From the NCBI GenBank assembly GCA_016183615.1, contig JACPEG010000026.1, forward strand, positions 1 through 64,000: 64,000 nucleotides of DNA. Direction: 5' to 3'. The position numbers and the translations under genes were made by a program. The stretch comes from Betaproteobacteria bacterium (lineage in GTDB: Bacteria; Pseudomonadota; Gammaproteobacteria; Burkholderiales; UBA6910). Each line of letters begins with the position of its first letter. Positions within the stretch are counted from its first letter, which is position 1. The notes beneath the pieces were generated by a model. That model was not told the DNA's origin. It ran no database searches and saw only the letters and a program-made list of their open reading frames with translations. This document shows positions 63,242 to 64,000 of the stretch, one piece after another.

Positions 63242-64000
63242 TCATCCATGGGTCGGCATCACCATGTGGCCGCCCTTCGGAGCCTCGGGCGACTCGGGCC
63301 AGCGCGTCGTCACCACCTTGGTGCGGGTGTAGAAATACACGCCTTCCATGCCGTGCACGTGCAGGTCGCCGAACAGGGAGTTCTTCCAGCCGCCGAAGGA
63401 AAAGAACGCCATGGGCACCGGGATCGGCACGTTGATGCCGACCATGCCCACCTGGATCTCGTTCTGGAAGCGCCGCGCCGCCCCGCCCGAGCGGGTGAAG
63501 ATGGCGGTGCCGTTGCCGTAGGGATTGCGGTTCACCAGATTGATGGCCTGGTCCAGATCGGCGGCCCGCAGCACCACCAGCACCGGGCCGAAAATCTCGT
63601 CCTTGTAAATGCTCATTTCAGGTTTCACATGGTCGAACAGGGTCGGCCCCAGGAAAAAGCCGTTGTCGTGGCCCGCGACTTGGAGCCCGCGGCCGTCCAG
63701 GGCGAGCTTGGCACCCTCCTTTTCCCCCGCATCCACGTATCCTTTCACCTTGTCCCGATGGGCGCGCGAGATGAGCGGCCCCATTTCGATTCCGTGCTCC
63801 GATCCCGGCCCGACTTTCAGCCTGGCCGCCTTCGCGGCGATTTTTTGCACCAGCGCATCGCCCGCATCGCCCACGGCCACCACGGCGGAGATCGCCATGC
63901 AGCGCTCCCCCGCCGAGCCGTAGGCGGCGCCGATCAGCGCGTCAGCGGTGAAGTCCAAGTCGGCATCGGGCAGCACCACTGCGTGATTCTTGGCGCCGCC
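63242..64000 (-). CDS. mmsA: methylmalonate-semialdehyde dehydrogenase (CoA-acylating), C-terminal part
   Basis: The last 252 codons of an aldehyde dehydrogenase cut by the right edge; the frame is open to base 64000. GGAKNHAVVLPDADLDFTAD, GSAGERCMAISAVVAVG with the catalytic Cys, KDEIFGPVLVVLRA, NPYGNGTAIFTRSGGAARRF and the C-terminal FYTRTKVVTTRWPE identify MmsA, which turns methylmalonate or malonate semialdehyde into propionyl- or acetyl-CoA. It acts in valine and inositol catabolism together with 3-hydroxyisobutyrate dehydrogenase, of which this window has two homologues at 11-13 kb, though 50 kb away. Confidence 0.94.
   Translation of the reverse strand, partial: GGAKNHAVVLPDADLDFTADALIGAAYGSAGERCMAISAVVAVGDAGDALVQKIAAKAARLKVGPGSEHGIEMGPLISRAHRDKVKGYVDAGEKEGAKLALDGRGLQVAGHDNGFFLGPTLFDHVKPEMSIYKDEIFGPVLVVLRAADLDQAINLVNRNPYGNGTAIFTRSGGAARRFQNEIQVGMVGINVPIPVPMAFFSFGGWKNSLFGDLHVHGMEGVYFYTRTKVVTTRWPESPEAPKGGHMVMPTHG

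Overview
The window reads as one stretch of a high-GC proteobacterial chromosome, most likely a betaproteobacterium. That placement is an inference from the gene set (LIV-type ABC and TRAP importers, several GntR/FCD regulators, a MalQ-TreY fusion, dispersed hairpin repeats); there is no rRNA or other marker gene. I see no tRNA, rRNA, CRISPR array, complete insertion sequence or phage. Nearly all genes lie on the minus strand in long runs with 1-11 bp overlaps. Both edges cut genes: the start of fhs on the left and the C-terminal part of mmsA on the right.

Region 1 (1-11,345) is an import and one-carbon module. In transcription order it holds a sterol-desaturase-type fatty acid hydroxylase, an EAL-domain protein, a full LIV-type ABC importer, a divergent PanB-like hydroxymethyltransferase, an ABM-domain monooxygenase, a GntR regulator, folD and fhs. 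Two more GntR/FCD paralogues flank it, divergently arranged, and a shared AT-rich operator-like element lies both between them and upstream of the hydroxylase gene. The PanB homologue has lost two of the three Mg2+ ligands of true PanB. I therefore suggest, as inference, that the operon imports a compound and passes a C1 unit into the tetrahydrofolate pool.

Region 2 (11,432-22,465) is an organic-acid module: two 3-hydroxyisobutyrate/tartronate-semialdehyde reductase paralogues separated and flanked by REP-like hairpins, an AEC permease, an amidase, a D-2-hydroxyacid dehydrogenase, an MFS permease and a TRAP importer whose DctM carries a large acidic insertion.

Region 3 (22,792-30,063) is an Mrp-type cation/proton antiporter operon, order E-F-G-A'-B-C-D-D-small protein-D, with three MrpD-like subunits and no full-length MrpA.

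Region 4 (30,372-57,700) is a glycogen/trehalose and osmotic-stress island. One operon encodes GlgB, GlgE, a TreS-maltokinase fusion, a CmpX-like membrane protein, GlgX, TreZ, a MalQ-TreY fusion and an (alpha/alpha)6 glycosidase. A second encodes a PfkB sugar kinase, an MscS channel, a Pal-like lipoprotein, a Sel1 protein, a ClC transporter, a membrane-anchored OtsA and OtsB. A divergent MarR gene borders it. Four routes to or through trehalose (OtsAB, TreYZ, TreS, GlgE) thus sit together with mechanosensitive and ion-transport genes.

Region 5 (58,009-64,000) holds a decayed cation/proton antiporter and an intact paralogue, a YbdK-type carboxylate-amine ligase, a very short universal stress protein, a Na+/Ca2+ exchanger, a LUD-domain protein and mmsA. 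Taken together, regions 3-5 look devoted to ion balance and compatible-solute metabolism.
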